A DNA stretch of 18,459 bases from JBGSKY01 sp041740995 (GCA_041740995.1 JBGSKY010000020.1:1-18459); one strand, 5' to 3'; shown: positions 7,006 to 16,274, counted from the first letter of the stretch. Notes: generated by a model not told the origin, from the letters alone. Numbers and translations: made by a program.

Positions 7006-8309
7006 CAAGCAAGCTCCAGTCCGCGCATGGTGCCAGTCGACGAAGCGAAATTGTCTTCCTCGATCCCGAGTCGCTGCAGTACCGAGACAAACAGATTTGG
7101 AAGCGGATAGTTTTGATTGCGATCGAAGGCGAGATGTTGGCCATGATTGAAACCTCCACCCGCGAAGAGGATCGGCATGTTGTTCGTCGAGTGAGCGTTT
7201 GCGTCACCCAAATTGGAGCCATACAAAATCATGCTGCGATCCAGCAATGTTTCTCCTTCTTCCGAAACACTCTTAAGTTCGGAGAAAAGTGCTGCAAGCA
7301 GCTTCATATGTTCGTGATCGATGGCTCGCAGCTGAGCAAGTTTGTCTTCTGATTTTCCATGGTGCGAAAGATTGTGATAACCATCGTTGATCAAGGTGCC
7401 AGGAATCTGAACAACCGGCGTACCAACACTGTTGAGCATTAAAGTAATGGATCGAGTTGAATCGGTTTGAAAGGCAAGTTTTACAAGGTCGTACATCAAA
7501 CGCACCTTGGCAACGTATTGAGCTGGACTTGTCGGATCGGATGGCTCTTCCGCATCAATGACCGGTTTCGGTTTTCCTTCCCACTCGCGGGATGCCAGCA
7601 ATCGTGACTCCAGATCTCTTACGCTAGAAAAGTATTGCTCGAGACGACCACGATCGTAATTGCTCGCTTCATGTTCGAGCAGCTTTGCTTGATCAGATAA
7701 CGCATCAAGGATACTGCGGCCTGTATCCAACTTCTGAATCTGCCGTTCTACCTCGTCTTTATTTCCTTGCAGAAAAAGTTGGCGAAAGAGCGATGCGGCA
7801 CTTTCCTCAGGCGGGATGGCAACGCCGGTTCCAGTCCAAGAGAGGCTGCGATTGCCCGTGTTCACTGCTAACGTCAACGAAGGGAATCGAGTTTGGTTTC
7901 CAATTCGTTCGGCGATATGTTGATCGATCGAAATCGTATTGCGAAAGGAACTGCTGGCTGGATGCGGTGCAGCGGTTAAAAAGCTAATGTCCGAGGGATG
8001 CCCACCGTCAACATTCGGATGACTGACTCCACTGAAAACGGTAAAGTCGTCGCGATGGGGTTGCAGGAATGACAAGTAAGGTGACGCGGTATAATCTCTG
8101 CCAGCTTGAGTCGGAAAGAACTCTTCGGGCAGCAATCCTAGGTTGTTACAAATGCCAAGAAATCGACGCGGAGTTGAATTGGCTTCGGATGCATCAGCTG
8201 CAACACATCGAGCTCGTGGAAAGGATTCGAGCCACGGAAGTGCCATTGCAACGCCACTGGCACGAAGGAAATTGCGTCGACTGGTGATTTGTTTAACGAT
8301 ACGAGTCAT
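7005..8309 (-). CDS. DUF1552 (HXXSHH) family protein
   Basis: A 434-residue protein starting at ATG 8309, with GGAAATTG just upstream (a TTG four codons earlier is less likely). The N-terminus has a twin-arginine-like signal, SRRNFLRASGVAMALPW, suggesting folded export by Tat. The family-naming HXXSHH motif is present as HNLSHH (312-317). Other typical stretches are FSGVSHPNVDGGHPSD near residue 95 and MILYGSNLGDANAHS near 360, rich in His/Asp and possibly metal-binding. The biochemical function of DUF1552 is not established. In planctomycetes it is usually paired with a DUF1592-type cytochrome, as here, 40 bases downstream of that gene. The 3' end overlaps the next gene by one base. Confidence 0.9.
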   Translation of the reverse strand: MTRIVKQITSRRNFLRASGVAMALPWLESFPRARCVAADASEANSTPRRFLGICNNLGLLPEEFFPTQAGRDYTASPYLSFLQPHRDDFTVFSGVSHPNVDGGHPSDISFLTAAPHPASSSFRNTISIDQHIAERIGNQTRFPSLTLAVNTGNRSLSWTGTGVAIPPEESAASLFRQLFLQGNKDEVERQIQKLDTGRSILDALSDQAKLLEHEASNYDRGRLEQYFSSVRDLESRLLASREWEGKPKPVIDAEEPSDPTSPAQYVAKVRLMYDLVKLAFQTDSTRSITLMLNSVGTPVVQIPGTLINDGYHNLSHHGKSEDKLAQLRAIDHEHMKLLAALFSELKSVSEEGETLLDRSMILYGSNLGDANAHSTNNMPILFAGGGFNHGQHLAFDRNQNYPLPNLFVSVLQRLGIEEDNFASSTGTMRGLELA

Positions 8310-8349
8310 TTCAATTTCCAACAGCTTTGGTCTTGGGGAACAGGTCGAC

Positions 8350-11127
8350 TTACTTGTTCAAAAACAGCTCACTCTGAACGATTGCATGGATGAGACTTCG
8401 AACTCCGAAATCGCTCTCTTCGGTTTGATCAAGTATCTTCTCGATGACGGCACGGTCCGAAAAACTGGTCGGAGCTCCGGTTCCATAAATGGTGAGCTGA
8501 GAAGCGATGTTTCTAGCCAAACCACGTTCATCGCGAAGCAAAAGTTTCTTCAAATCATTGACGTCGTTGAATGGACTGCCATCCGGTAGCTCTCCGGCGC
8601 AATCGACTGGCAAGGCATAGTGAAACGAGAACGCTTGACCATCCATTCCCGTGCCCGAAACCGCCTGAACCGATTCGCTAACGGCTCGATACCGCTCGCG
8701 ATAGCCACCCATCACATCAAACGACTCAAGAGCAAAACCAGGCGGGTCCATCTTCGAATGACACGAAGCACAACTCGCGTCAGCTCGATGCTTTTCCAGT
8801 TGCTGCCGTATCGACACGGCACCGCGAATGTCAGGTTCGACCGAGGGAACCGGTGGCGGCGGAGGAATACGCACTCCGAGAATTCGTTCGGTAATCCAGT
8901 TGCCCCGAATAACGGGCGATGTCGTTGTGCCATTAGCCGTCACCTTCAACACGCTGGCTTGCGTCATAAGTCCTCCGCGGACGCTTTCTTCGGGCAGTTG
9001 AACGTAACGCATTTGACTTCCATGCACGCCAGTCAAACCATAATGTTCTGCTAGTCGCTCGTTCAAAAAAGTGAAGTCCGAATCGACCACGTTTCGGGCT
9101 GGCAGGTCATCGGCTATCAGCTTCGCAACAAACAGTCGTGTTTCGTCCAGCGTGGATTGTTTCAGTGGCTCATTCAGTTCGTAATCGTTGTACAGAGTAG
9201 ACGATGGCGACGTGTCATCGATCTTGCGAAGGTCGAGCCAGTAGTCCGTAAAAGCATCGATGAAACGTTTCGATCTTGGATCGTCGAGCATCCGGTCGAC
9301 TTGTTCAGTCAACGAATTTGGCTGACGTAATTGTTGCTGAGCCGCCAATTCTCGCAGTTCAAGATCCGGTTCGGAATTCCAAAGAAAGAAACCCAACCTC
9401 GATGCAATCGAGCGGTCGTCTAGCTTGCCTGCTGCTTCATCAATGAATAGAAATCCGGGCGAAGCTAGAACCGCTGTGTAAACGGTGAGCATCGAGCTCG
9501 TGAAGCCGAATCCTTCACTGATTTGATGATCGAAAAGCTGCATGAATCGTTCGACTTGCTGGGGCTCAGCGGGCTGTCGATAAACGCGATCGATGAATCG
9601 GCCCAATAGTCGCTGAGCATCCTCGCGAGGATTTTCGCTCTTCACTTCAACGCGAATATCTTCAGTTCGAGGTCCACCAAAACGCCCTCGAGGTCCTGGG
9701 CGACGATTCGGGCCTTCCGGACTGGGTTGCGTATTTTGCGGAGTTGCTGGAACTTGCAAAACCAAATCGTATGGCGACACGGTTTCGATTTTTGCAATTG
9801 GCAGATCGCCAAACATCAGATCGTAACCACTTGCCGCATCTGGATCCTCTAACGGTCCATCGACTTCCATCCACTGAATCGCGTATCCGGGCAAGCCTTC
9901 CGGCGTAGCAAGTGGATTGACATACTGTTCGTCAGAACCGTTGACGCGAGCTCGGAAGAAACGCAATCCATCTGACTGGATCACTTCATTAGCAACCAAC
10001 GTCGCTTCGATTTCGCATTCCGTTGGTTCGACGCCAAAGTCAAATTCGCCAAGTGGGCGACTCTTGCCAGAACTCTGAGCGAATACGCCCATCGGCTCGG
10101 ATCGTCGACCGGGCCAAACTTCGTCCGCGTTCGGTCGGTGCCAAAGCGGCAGGTGATAAACGGGAGCCTTCTCGTCGCCAAAGCCTTCGTAGAACCAACG
10201 TCCAATGCCACCGCCGCTGACCCAAATCGAATAGCCTTTGAAGCGCAGCTTGTAACGACCTGAGGCGGGGACTTGAAATTGGCTCCATCGATAACCACCC
10301 GCATCACTAAAGATGCTAGAAACTCGTCCGACAGCTTCGCGCTCGCGTGTTTCTGGAGAAGTTTTAGGAGCCTCGCCACTTCGTACATCGGGCTGCGCAT
10401 TAGAGTCCAGGACTGGAAACGAAAGTCGATCCGAAAGAGTTCCGTTTTCGCGCGGCCAGAAGTTGAACACGAGTGAAAACTCATCTCGTGCATAATATCG
10501 TTTCGTTGTTCGCTCGGGTTGATTCAGCTTGACGACCAGCGCTTGGCGGAGTGCCGAATCTGCTGCCGACAAGTAGCGAGAAAGCTGAACGTGGGAGACA
10601 TCCAAAGCGCCGCCAAGTTTATTAAAGCGATGCGACTCGCCGTCTTCCGGCAGCATGTCGCGAATCGGAATCCACGGAAGATTAAGTATGTCACGCAACG
10701 AATTTTCATACTCGTAACTGTTGAGACGTCGCTTCATCGCTCGACCATTCGTTGCAATGCGATTGCGATCAAGCGTAACTAATGTGTCAGATAGTTCGCC
10801 CAAAAATGCGGTCTTGGAGGTTTCATCAAGTTTCGGTTCCGACTTCGGCGGCATCTCGCCGGCAGAAACTCGCTCCACTGCACGAACCAGTTGGTCAAAA
10901 CTTTTGCCTTGGCTTGACGCCCAATCCAACGATTCGATATCGAATCCACCTTCGCCATCTTCGCCTTGATGGCACTGGAGACAGTTCGCACTTAAGAACG
11001 CCTTGACTATCGAAGGCGTGTCTTGAGCAGCAACGGACCCAACGATTGATCCGCACGCAAGACAAAGCGTTCCAACAGCTATTAGAAATGTCGAGTTGAC
11101 ATTCGCAAGTTGTGCGGGTGTCTTCAT
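8350..11127 (-). CDS. planctomycete di-haem c-type protein with DUF1587/1595/1592/1588/1585 domains
   Basis: A 925-residue exported protein with a Sec signal (hydrophobic STFLIAVGTLCLACGSIVGS, then VAAQD). The numbering below includes the leading TTG codon at 11130; ATG 11127 is the likelier start. A first haem site CLQCH lies at 50-54. DUF1587 lies around 130-195 (RRLNSYEYENSLRDIL), then a beta-rich carbohydrate-binding-like region (about 270-460) and a Pro/Gly/Arg linker (about 463-489). DUF1595 (about 502-560) and DUF1592 (about 570-695) follow, then DUF1588 with a second haem site CASCH at 787-791 followed by KMDPPGFALESFD, and DUF1585 at the C-terminus. It is likely periplasmic or in an outer compartment and involved in electron transfer; the substrate is unknown. 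It is followed by its usual partner, DUF1552. No strong ribosome-binding site precedes the start. Confidence 0.92.
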   Translation of the reverse strand: MKTPAQLANVNSTFLIAVGTLCLACGSIVGSVAAQDTPSIVKAFLSANCLQCHQGEDGEGGFDIESLDWASSQGKSFDQLVRAVERVSAGEMPPKSEPKLDETSKTAFLGELSDTLVTLDRNRIATNGRAMKRRLNSYEYENSLRDILNLPWIPIRDMLPEDGESHRFNKLGGALDVSHVQLSRYLSAADSALRQALVVKLNQPERTTKRYYARDEFSLVFNFWPRENGTLSDRLSFPVLDSNAQPDVRSGEAPKTSPETREREAVGRVSSIFSDAGGYRWSQFQVPASGRYKLRFKGYSIWVSGGGIGRWFYEGFGDEKAPVYHLPLWHRPNADEVWPGRRSEPMGVFAQSSGKSRPLGEFDFGVEPTECEIEATLVANEVIQSDGLRFFRARVNGSDEQYVNPLATPEGLPGYAIQWMEVDGPLEDPDAASGYDLMFGDLPIAKIETVSPYDLVLQVPATPQNTQPSPEGPNRRPGPRGRFGGPRTEDIRVEVKSENPREDAQRLLGRFIDRVYRQPAEPQQVERFMQLFDHQISEGFGFTSSMLTVYTAVLASPGFLFIDEAAGKLDDRSIASRLGFFLWNSEPDLELRELAAQQQLRQPNSLTEQVDRMLDDPRSKRFIDAFTDYWLDLRKIDDTSPSSTLYNDYELNEPLKQSTLDETRLFVAKLIADDLPARNVVDSDFTFLNERLAEHYGLTGVHGSQMRYVQLPEESVRGGLMTQASVLKVTANGTTTSPVIRGNWITERILGVRIPPPPPVPSVEPDIRGAVSIRQQLEKHRADASCASCHSKMDPPGFALESFDVMGGYRERYRAVSESVQAVSGTGMDGQAFSFHYALPVDCAGELPDGSPFNDVNDLKKLLLRDERGLARNIASQLTIYGTGAPTSFSDRAVIEKILDQTEESDFGVRSLIHAIVQSELFLNK

Positions 11128-11147
11128 CAAAAGCTATACTTCAAAAG

Positions 11148-11174
11148 GTAGCGAAACTCGTCAAGAGTTTCGGC
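11148..11174 (+). repeat. REP-like palindrome, copy 3
   Basis: GTAGC, stem CGAAACTC (11152-11159), loop GTCAA, stem GAGTTTCG (11165-11172), then GC. The 8-bp stem is perfect. It matches the inverse of copy 2 at 3933-3959 with one difference. Confidence 0.75.
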
Positions 11175-11182
11175 AAATCAAA

Positions 11183-11211
11183 GCCTCGAAAGTCTTGACG
11201 ACTCTCGCTAC
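11183..11211 (-). repeat. REP-like palindrome, copy 4 (inverted)
   Basis: Stem CGAAAGTC (11187-11194), loop TTGAC, stem GACTCTCG with one mismatch, then CTAC. Same orientation as copy 2. Confidence 0.7.
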
Positions 11212-11228
11212 GTTCACACGGCACGGAA

Positions 11229-11257
11229 GCTCAGAAAGTCTTGGCGACTTTCGCTGC
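11229..11257 (-). repeat. REP-like palindrome, copy 5 (inverted)
   Basis: Perfect 7-bp stem GAAAGTC (11234-11240) / GACTTTC (11246-11252) around TTGGC, followed by GCTGC. With copies 3 and 4 it makes an array covering most of the spacer between the stand-alone esterase (stop at 11278) and the DUF1592 gene (start at 11127). Confidence 0.65.
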
Positions 11258-11277
11258 GTTCTTAACGCTGAAGCGTA

Positions 11278-12264
11278 CTATTCGGAAATGGATGCTTGTT
11301 CTACGACGCTTCCAGGAAACATGATTTGTGCGGTTTGCCAAAGGTAGCGCCGCCAGTTGTTCCAATCATGCCCACCGTCGCTGAGAACTGCGAAAGTGCG
11401 GACGCCTGACTCGTTAAAAATCGCCATGGATTTAAAGCTATTATTCAAAGCGATATCCGTTTCACCGGCGGCGAAGTAGAGCGGAACGTTGAAGCGATTG
11501 TTCGCTTCCTTGTCAGTCAGCAAGGAAGCAAAGTTCGTCTTCATGTCCGAGCGACTTTCGTCACTTAGATAGCCCGAGCTATAAACGTAGAGCTCACTAA
11601 ACGTGTCGAGATTCGGTATACCTGTATTCATTACAACAAAGCCGCCCATCGACAAACCCGCCAAGGCTCGTGAATCGCGGTAGGGACGCGTGCGATAGGT
11701 TTTGTCGACATAGGGAATAATGCATTCAAGGAACTCCCTTGCGCAAGCATCCGGTTCGTCGGGCTTCGGCGAGTTGAACGAAACGGTACCACGAGTGCTG
11801 GGCATCACGACAATCATCGGCTTAGCTTTGCCAGCCGCAATTAGGTTGTCCAAAATAACGTGTGCATGACCGCCGTTGCTAACAGTAGCTGTCCATTGCG
11901 AATCGTCATCACCACCTCCGTGGTTCAAGTAGAGCACCGGGTACGTTGCACCACTGCTTTGATAGTCAGGTGGCAGGTAAACATGCAATCGCTTTTCGCC
12001 ACCGGACAAATCCAAATACTTTGGTTGCTCGACAGTACCATGCGCTACATCCTGAACAGTATAGAAACTAGAATCGTTCCGCTCAGGCAACGCAGAGAGA
12101 GTCGGTAGAGGTTGCGGCCCTGTCACTATTGGATCAGGGCGTCTTCGTTCTGGCTGGGCGAAAAGCATATTCGCGGACGTGGCGACGATCGCAAGAACAA
12201 TCAAACACTTAATCGGTTGTTTCCAACATCGTGTCGCGTTCAATCGAAACTCAATCCACGCCAT
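11278..12264 (-). CDS. secreted CE1-like esterase (PF00756)
   Basis: This 328-residue alpha/beta-hydrolase has an N-terminal export signal (KCLIVLAIVATSANMLFAQ) and one catalytic domain. The triad is clear: Ser205 in AGLSMGGF, Asp270 in AAGETDIALN and His299 in DGGHDWNNW. Family features include VAHGTVEQ, LHVYLPPDY, YPVLYLNHGGGDDDSQW and NVILDNLIA-type text (HVILDNLIAAGKAKP). Likely substrates are acetyl or feruloyl esters on hemicellulose, given the xylanase and CE6-like domain in the locus. It is a shorter paralogue of the esterase domains in the genes at 3988 and 12300 and lacks the shared C-terminal module. ATG 12264 has GGAA eight bases upstream and lies 35 bases past the preceding stop, so co-transcription is likely. 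Confidence 0.88.
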   Translation of the reverse strand: MAWIEFRLNATRCWKQPIKCLIVLAIVATSANMLFAQPERRRPDPIVTGPQPLPTLSALPERNDSSFYTVQDVAHGTVEQPKYLDLSGGEKRLHVYLPPDYQSSGATYPVLYLNHGGGDDDSQWTATVSNGGHAHVILDNLIAAGKAKPMIVVMPSTRGTVSFNSPKPDEPDACAREFLECIIPYVDKTYRTRPYRDSRALAGLSMGGFVVMNTGIPNLDTFSELYVYSSGYLSDESRSDMKTNFASLLTDKEANNRFNVPLYFAAGETDIALNNSFKSMAIFNESGVRTFAVLSDGGHDWNNWRRYLWQTAQIMFPGSVVEQASISE

Positions 12265-12299
12265 ATCTTAGTTCCGCCTATGTTGAGCAATCGAAATGA

Positions 12300-15200
12300 C
12301 TACTTAGTTCGTTTTGCTACAAACTCTTCCGTCGCAAACTCGCCGACCTTGCGAGTAAGTTTCATGTCGTCGCCATTCAAATCGCCTGAGTAGCGGATCA
12401 AAAGCTCGGCGCCTTGAAAACTCAATGTCTCATCAAAGGAAACCGCTTTGCCATCAAGTTTCACGTTGGAAAGTTTAGATTGGTTCGTCGAACCATTTAG
12501 TTTCATAACAGCAACTCCAGTAAACTTGCCATCACCACCTTCGATTGTGAACTCATAGTTTTGGTCACCAATTTGGGTGTCAACCGTACCAGTCCATTTG
12601 CCCGCTAATGAGTTTCCCAAATTGCCTTTGCTCGACTCAGCGTCTTGAAACACGCTTTGCAAAAACCAGTACAAGCTGTTGCTCCAGTGTGTTGCGTCGT
12701 GACCGTTTCCGTCCACATGCCAAACGTGTTCGATTTCGTTGGCTTTAAGAAATCGATGGATGTTCTGGCTGATTCGAATCAAGCCATCTTTGTTCCCGCA
12801 TGAGATCCATAGCAACTTTAATTTGGCCTTTGCCTTTTCTACATCAGGAATCAACTCTGCAGCCGGTTTGGTATTGGGAGCCGCTGAGAACGGTCCGACC
12901 CAGGCGAAGGTATCCAGGTTGCCAAGACCAAAATTGAAAGATTGTCCACCGCCCATCGACAGTCCTGCAATGGCTCGCATTTCGCGATTAGTGTCCACTG
13001 AGTAGGTTGATTCGATTTTTGGAATGACATCATCAAGCAAGTCGCGTTCGAAAACTGCAAATGCAGGTGCACTTGCCATGACATTGCCCTCGGCTCGATC
13101 ATTCTTCTGAGCGCGGCCATTTGGCAGAACAACAATCATGGGAATTGCTTTACCATCAGCAATCAAGTTATCCAAAATTACGTTTGGCGTCGCGAATCGA
13201 GTCCACTCGGTTTCATCGCCACCAATTCCATGCAGCAGATATAGCACCGGATACTTCTTCTCAGCCGAGTAACCCGGAGGTGTATAGACTTGCATCTTTC
13301 GAGTAGTGCCAATCGTCGTCGATTTGTACTCGATCATCTCCAGTTTTCCATGCGGTGCGTTTTCTCGCTCCGACTTAAAGCCTTCTGGAGGCGCTGCATA
13401 GACCGCTTTATCGTCTGGACCAAGCTCAATCGGGCCGCCAAAGCCGCCTCTCGGACCCGCTGGCCGTTGTGGGGCCGCTGGTGGTTCTACCGAAGATTCT
13501 GCTTTAGCCGGCGCCGCTGTTTCCGCAGCCGAAGCTTCGGAATGACCGTCATTTGAGGACTCGACGGTGACTGCAAAGACAAGTGGGACTGAGAAATCGT
13601 CACCTTTGACGAACTCGATTCCCTTTAATGGCTTGCTCCCGTCGATATCAATCTTCAAGTAGCGAATCTGCTTCCCACCAGCATTAATCGCGAATTTAGA
13701 ATCTGCGACATCGACTTTTTCCTGGTAGTTGGCAATGTGCTTTCCATTGATCAAAGGGTGATCTACTGTCGTGCCATCTTCATATTGGCATCGAACGATC
13801 AGGCTGCTTGATTCATCGCGATTCATTGGATAGCCGAAGACTGCAACACCACCTAGCAAGTGAATGGCGGATACATTCCCAGAACAAGGCACCGTTGCGG
13901 TATTCGGCAAAGTGCTTGGAGCTCGTCCACGGGAGGCTTGCAACGCAATTATGTTTGCAGAACGTCCGTCTTGCGGATCGGCCAGTTCAAACGGAACGCC
14001 TTCTACTTCGACGTTGCCATAGGACTCAAGTTCGAAAGTGTCTCCACGGTTGCCACGGAAAGCTGGCAAGCCTTTGGGGCCGCTGATAGTCGCTGCTGTT
14101 GAAAGCGTGAGCGGTGTGTATCGACCACGGTTTCCTAAGAAGGCCAGTAAGTCGGCCATCTCTTGCTTGGAGATCAAACTTTCGAAACCCTCAGGCATCA
14201 GCGATTTGGCACCAGATTGAATTTCGTCGATATCTTCTCGTAGCACCTGTTCTTCTTTGCCTTGCGTGTTGATCAAACGCAACGAGTTTGCCGACTCGCC
14301 CGCCAACATACCTGTTAACACTGCTCCATCAACGGTTAGGATTTGGTAGGTACGAAAATTGTTCTCAACACTTCGTGAAGGATCCAGAATGTTGACAAGT
14401 ATTTCCTCTTTCGGATGCACGGCCATACCCGTGAGATTAGGTCCGATCGAAATGCCCATATCGCCATGCTTGTGGCAAAGCGCGCAATGTTTTTTGTACA
14501 TTGCAATACCGTTTTGAAGATCACCATCGCGGGTTGTAACCGGCATCCAATCGTTCACGAGTTCTTGGCGATTGGATACAACTGCAGCACCTTTGCTGTC
14601 CATTAGCTCTTTTGCACGAGCAGCAATCTCTGGAGTCGGATGATTTAGAAGCGCTTGCTTCTGGTCGAGTTGCAATTCTGTGAACTGAAGCTTTCCGTCC
14701 GCAATTGCTTGCAACAACTCTTCTGTGGTATCTGCGCGAGCGAGTAGCAAAGTAAGGATGCTACCTGCCATTTTTGGACCAAGCTTTCCGCGGATCGCCA
14801 TCAGTTGTTGAGCCAAGCCATGCACGCGAGCGGCTTGAAGTGCATTGATTGCAGTTGAGCCTGTTTCCGGAGCCAGTTGTGGCGTGAAGAATTCGCCGAT
14901 TGCATCTAAAATCCTGGTGCTCTTTGGAGCGAGCTTGATGGCTTGGTCCCAGGCTGTCAGGCGTTTTTCGGTGTCGGCATCGGAATCGAAAGCGGTTGCA
15001 AAAAGCTGTTCCTGAATCGAGGAAACTGAGCTGTCCAAGTCCTTTATCGACCATTTGTCAGCGACAGCGAGAATCGCGGCCTTGTTCTCAACACTGGTTT
15101 TGTCGCTGAGAAATTTCTCGCGGAACTTCGTTTGCGCTCCGTCAGACAAAGTAACCGTGAAGTCCTTCGGCCAACCTTTCGCCAAGCCTTCCCACAGCGC

Positions 15201-16202
15201 GACTGACAACGGCGACGCAGGATTGACATTCAAAAGCGACTCGATCTTAGCCGCCGTTGGTTGCGTTCGAGCGATATGTTCTGCCAACACGGAGACACGT
15301 GAAGCCAATTCGCTGTTGCTCGATTTGGTATCGCTGTTGATCAACGCTACGAGGGTATCAACTGGCTTTTTCGCTGCCGCCGATGTCCAAGCACTCATCA
15401 AGATTCCATCTGAACCGATGGACTTTGCACCGTTTGTCATCGCCGCCAACGTTTCACCGGAAACCGCTTCAGCCCCATCTGCGAGTCGCAGCAGTACCGT
15501 AAGTTGCACTCGTGGATCGGAATCTTGCAATAGTCCTGAGTCAACCGCGTCATTAACTTGACCTTCGGTACAACAGGTTACAGCAGCATTTCGAACCGGA
15601 CTGGAGGGATGCTTGAATCCAGCTTCACACGCCGATGTCAGGGCTGCTTTAGCATCTTGGTTCTTGCTATCGGATAGACCAGACAATGTCCAAATCGCAT
15701 GCATCGCGGCAGTATTCAAACCAATCTCATCGACCTGCTGATTGTCGACCAACGCGACGAGAGCATCGAGAGCCTTTTGATCGGCCTTGCCGCGTTCCAC
15801 AAGCAATCGCTGGGCAGTTCGACGCCAGAAGAAATTGTTGCTCTTCAAAGCCTCGACCAATTCAGCGTCAGATGAGTTTTCAAGCTGCATCGAATGGGTC
15901 GGTGTAATCGATTGCTGATAAAGCAATCGGTAGACTCGCCCAAATCGCTTGTCTCGCAAGTCACTTTCGTAAGCTGCTCCTTTGCCCGTTTTGAAGCCGT
16001 TTGGCGTCGGATTGTGTTGAATAATGTAGTTGTACCAATCTAATACCCAAACGTTTCCATCCGGACCGACTTCGGACATGATCGGAGCGGCCCAATCATC
16101 AATGCTTGCGACAGCATTGAATGCGTTGTTGCTCCTGTATCCAGCGCCGTCTTTCTCGAGGACAAAGCCACCGACAATATGTCCTGTCGGTTCGCACACC
16201 AT
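12300..16202 (-). CDS. C-terminal part of giant fusion: dehydrogenase end, HEAT-like, cytochrome c, beta domain, CE1-like esterase, accessory module
   Basis: This 1300-codon frame is the in-frame continuation of the ORF at 16275-18146 beyond a TGA. It opens inside a domain (MVCEPTGHIVGG, then SEVGPDGNVWVLDWYNYIIQHNPTP, about 1-97), so ATG 16202 is not a natural gene start. Next come a long alpha-helical HEAT/ARM-like region (about 105-540), a cytochrome c domain of the planctomycete haem-binding type (about 555-695; CALCH at 573-577, IGPNLTG after it), a beta-rich domain (about 700-885), a Pro/Gly linker with GPRGGFGGP (about 885-945), a CE1-like esterase (about 947-1190; Ser1082 in GLSMGG, Asp1139 in CGNKDG, His1168 in NGHDA) and the shared module (1199-1300, LTRKVGEFATEE). 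It links redox and ester-cleaving activities in one exported chain. It lacks its own signal peptide, so as drawn it would not be exported unless the TGA is read through or is an error. Confidence 0.88.
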   Translation of the reverse strand: MVCEPTGHIVGGFVLEKDGAGYRSNNAFNAVASIDDWAAPIMSEVGPDGNVWVLDWYNYIIQHNPTPNGFKTGKGAAYESDLRDKRFGRVYRLLYQQSITPTHSMQLENSSDAELVEALKSNNFFWRRTAQRLLVERGKADQKALDALVALVDNQQVDEIGLNTAAMHAIWTLSGLSDSKNQDAKAALTSACEAGFKHPSSPVRNAAVTCCTEGQVNDAVDSGLLQDSDPRVQLTVLLRLADGAEAVSGETLAAMTNGAKSIGSDGILMSAWTSAAAKKPVDTLVALINSDTKSSNSELASRVSVLAEHIARTQPTAAKIESLLNVNPASPLSVALWEGLAKGWPKDFTVTLSDGAQTKFREKFLSDKTSVENKAAILAVADKWSIKDLDSSVSSIQEQLFATAFDSDADTEKRLTAWDQAIKLAPKSTRILDAIGEFFTPQLAPETGSTAINALQAARVHGLAQQLMAIRGKLGPKMAGSILTLLLARADTTEELLQAIADGKLQFTELQLDQKQALLNHPTPEIAARAKELMDSKGAAVVSNRQELVNDWMPVTTRDGDLQNGIAMYKKHCALCHKHGDMGISIGPNLTGMAVHPKEEILVNILDPSRSVENNFRTYQILTVDGAVLTGMLAGESANSLRLINTQGKEEQVLREDIDEIQSGAKSLMPEGFESLISKQEMADLLAFLGNRGRYTPLTLSTAATISGPKGLPAFRGNRGDTFELESYGNVEVEGVPFELADPQDGRSANIIALQASRGRAPSTLPNTATVPCSGNVSAIHLLGGVAVFGYPMNRDESSSLIVRCQYEDGTTVDHPLINGKHIANYQEKVDVADSKFAINAGGKQIRYLKIDIDGSKPLKGIEFVKGDDFSVPLVFAVTVESSNDGHSEASAAETAAPAKAESSVEPPAAPQRPAGPRGGFGGPIELGPDDKAVYAAPPEGFKSERENAPHGKLEMIEYKSTTIGTTRKMQVYTPPGYSAEKKYPVLYLLHGIGGDETEWTRFATPNVILDNLIADGKAIPMIVVLPNGRAQKNDRAEGNVMASAPAFAVFERDLLDDVIPKIESTYSVDTNREMRAIAGLSMGGGQSFNFGLGNLDTFAWVGPFSAAPNTKPAAELIPDVEKAKAKLKLLWISCGNKDGLIRISQNIHRFLKANEIEHVWHVDGNGHDATHWSNSLYWFLQSVFQDAESSKGNLGNSLAGKWTGTVDTQIGDQNYEFTIEGGDGKFTGVAVMKLNGSTNQSKLSNVKLDGKAVSFDETLSFQGAELLIRYSGDLNGDDMKLTRKVGEFATEEFVAKRTK

Positions 16203-16274
16203 TTGAATCTTGTTCCACCAATTGCTGGGGTAATTTCGCGCGGTGTATAACGCGCCACCAGCCGCTGCGGTGTA

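Noticed and set aside
11148..11257. CRISPR array
   Set aside because: The repeats are palindromic, in mixed orientation, and have no regular unique spacers.
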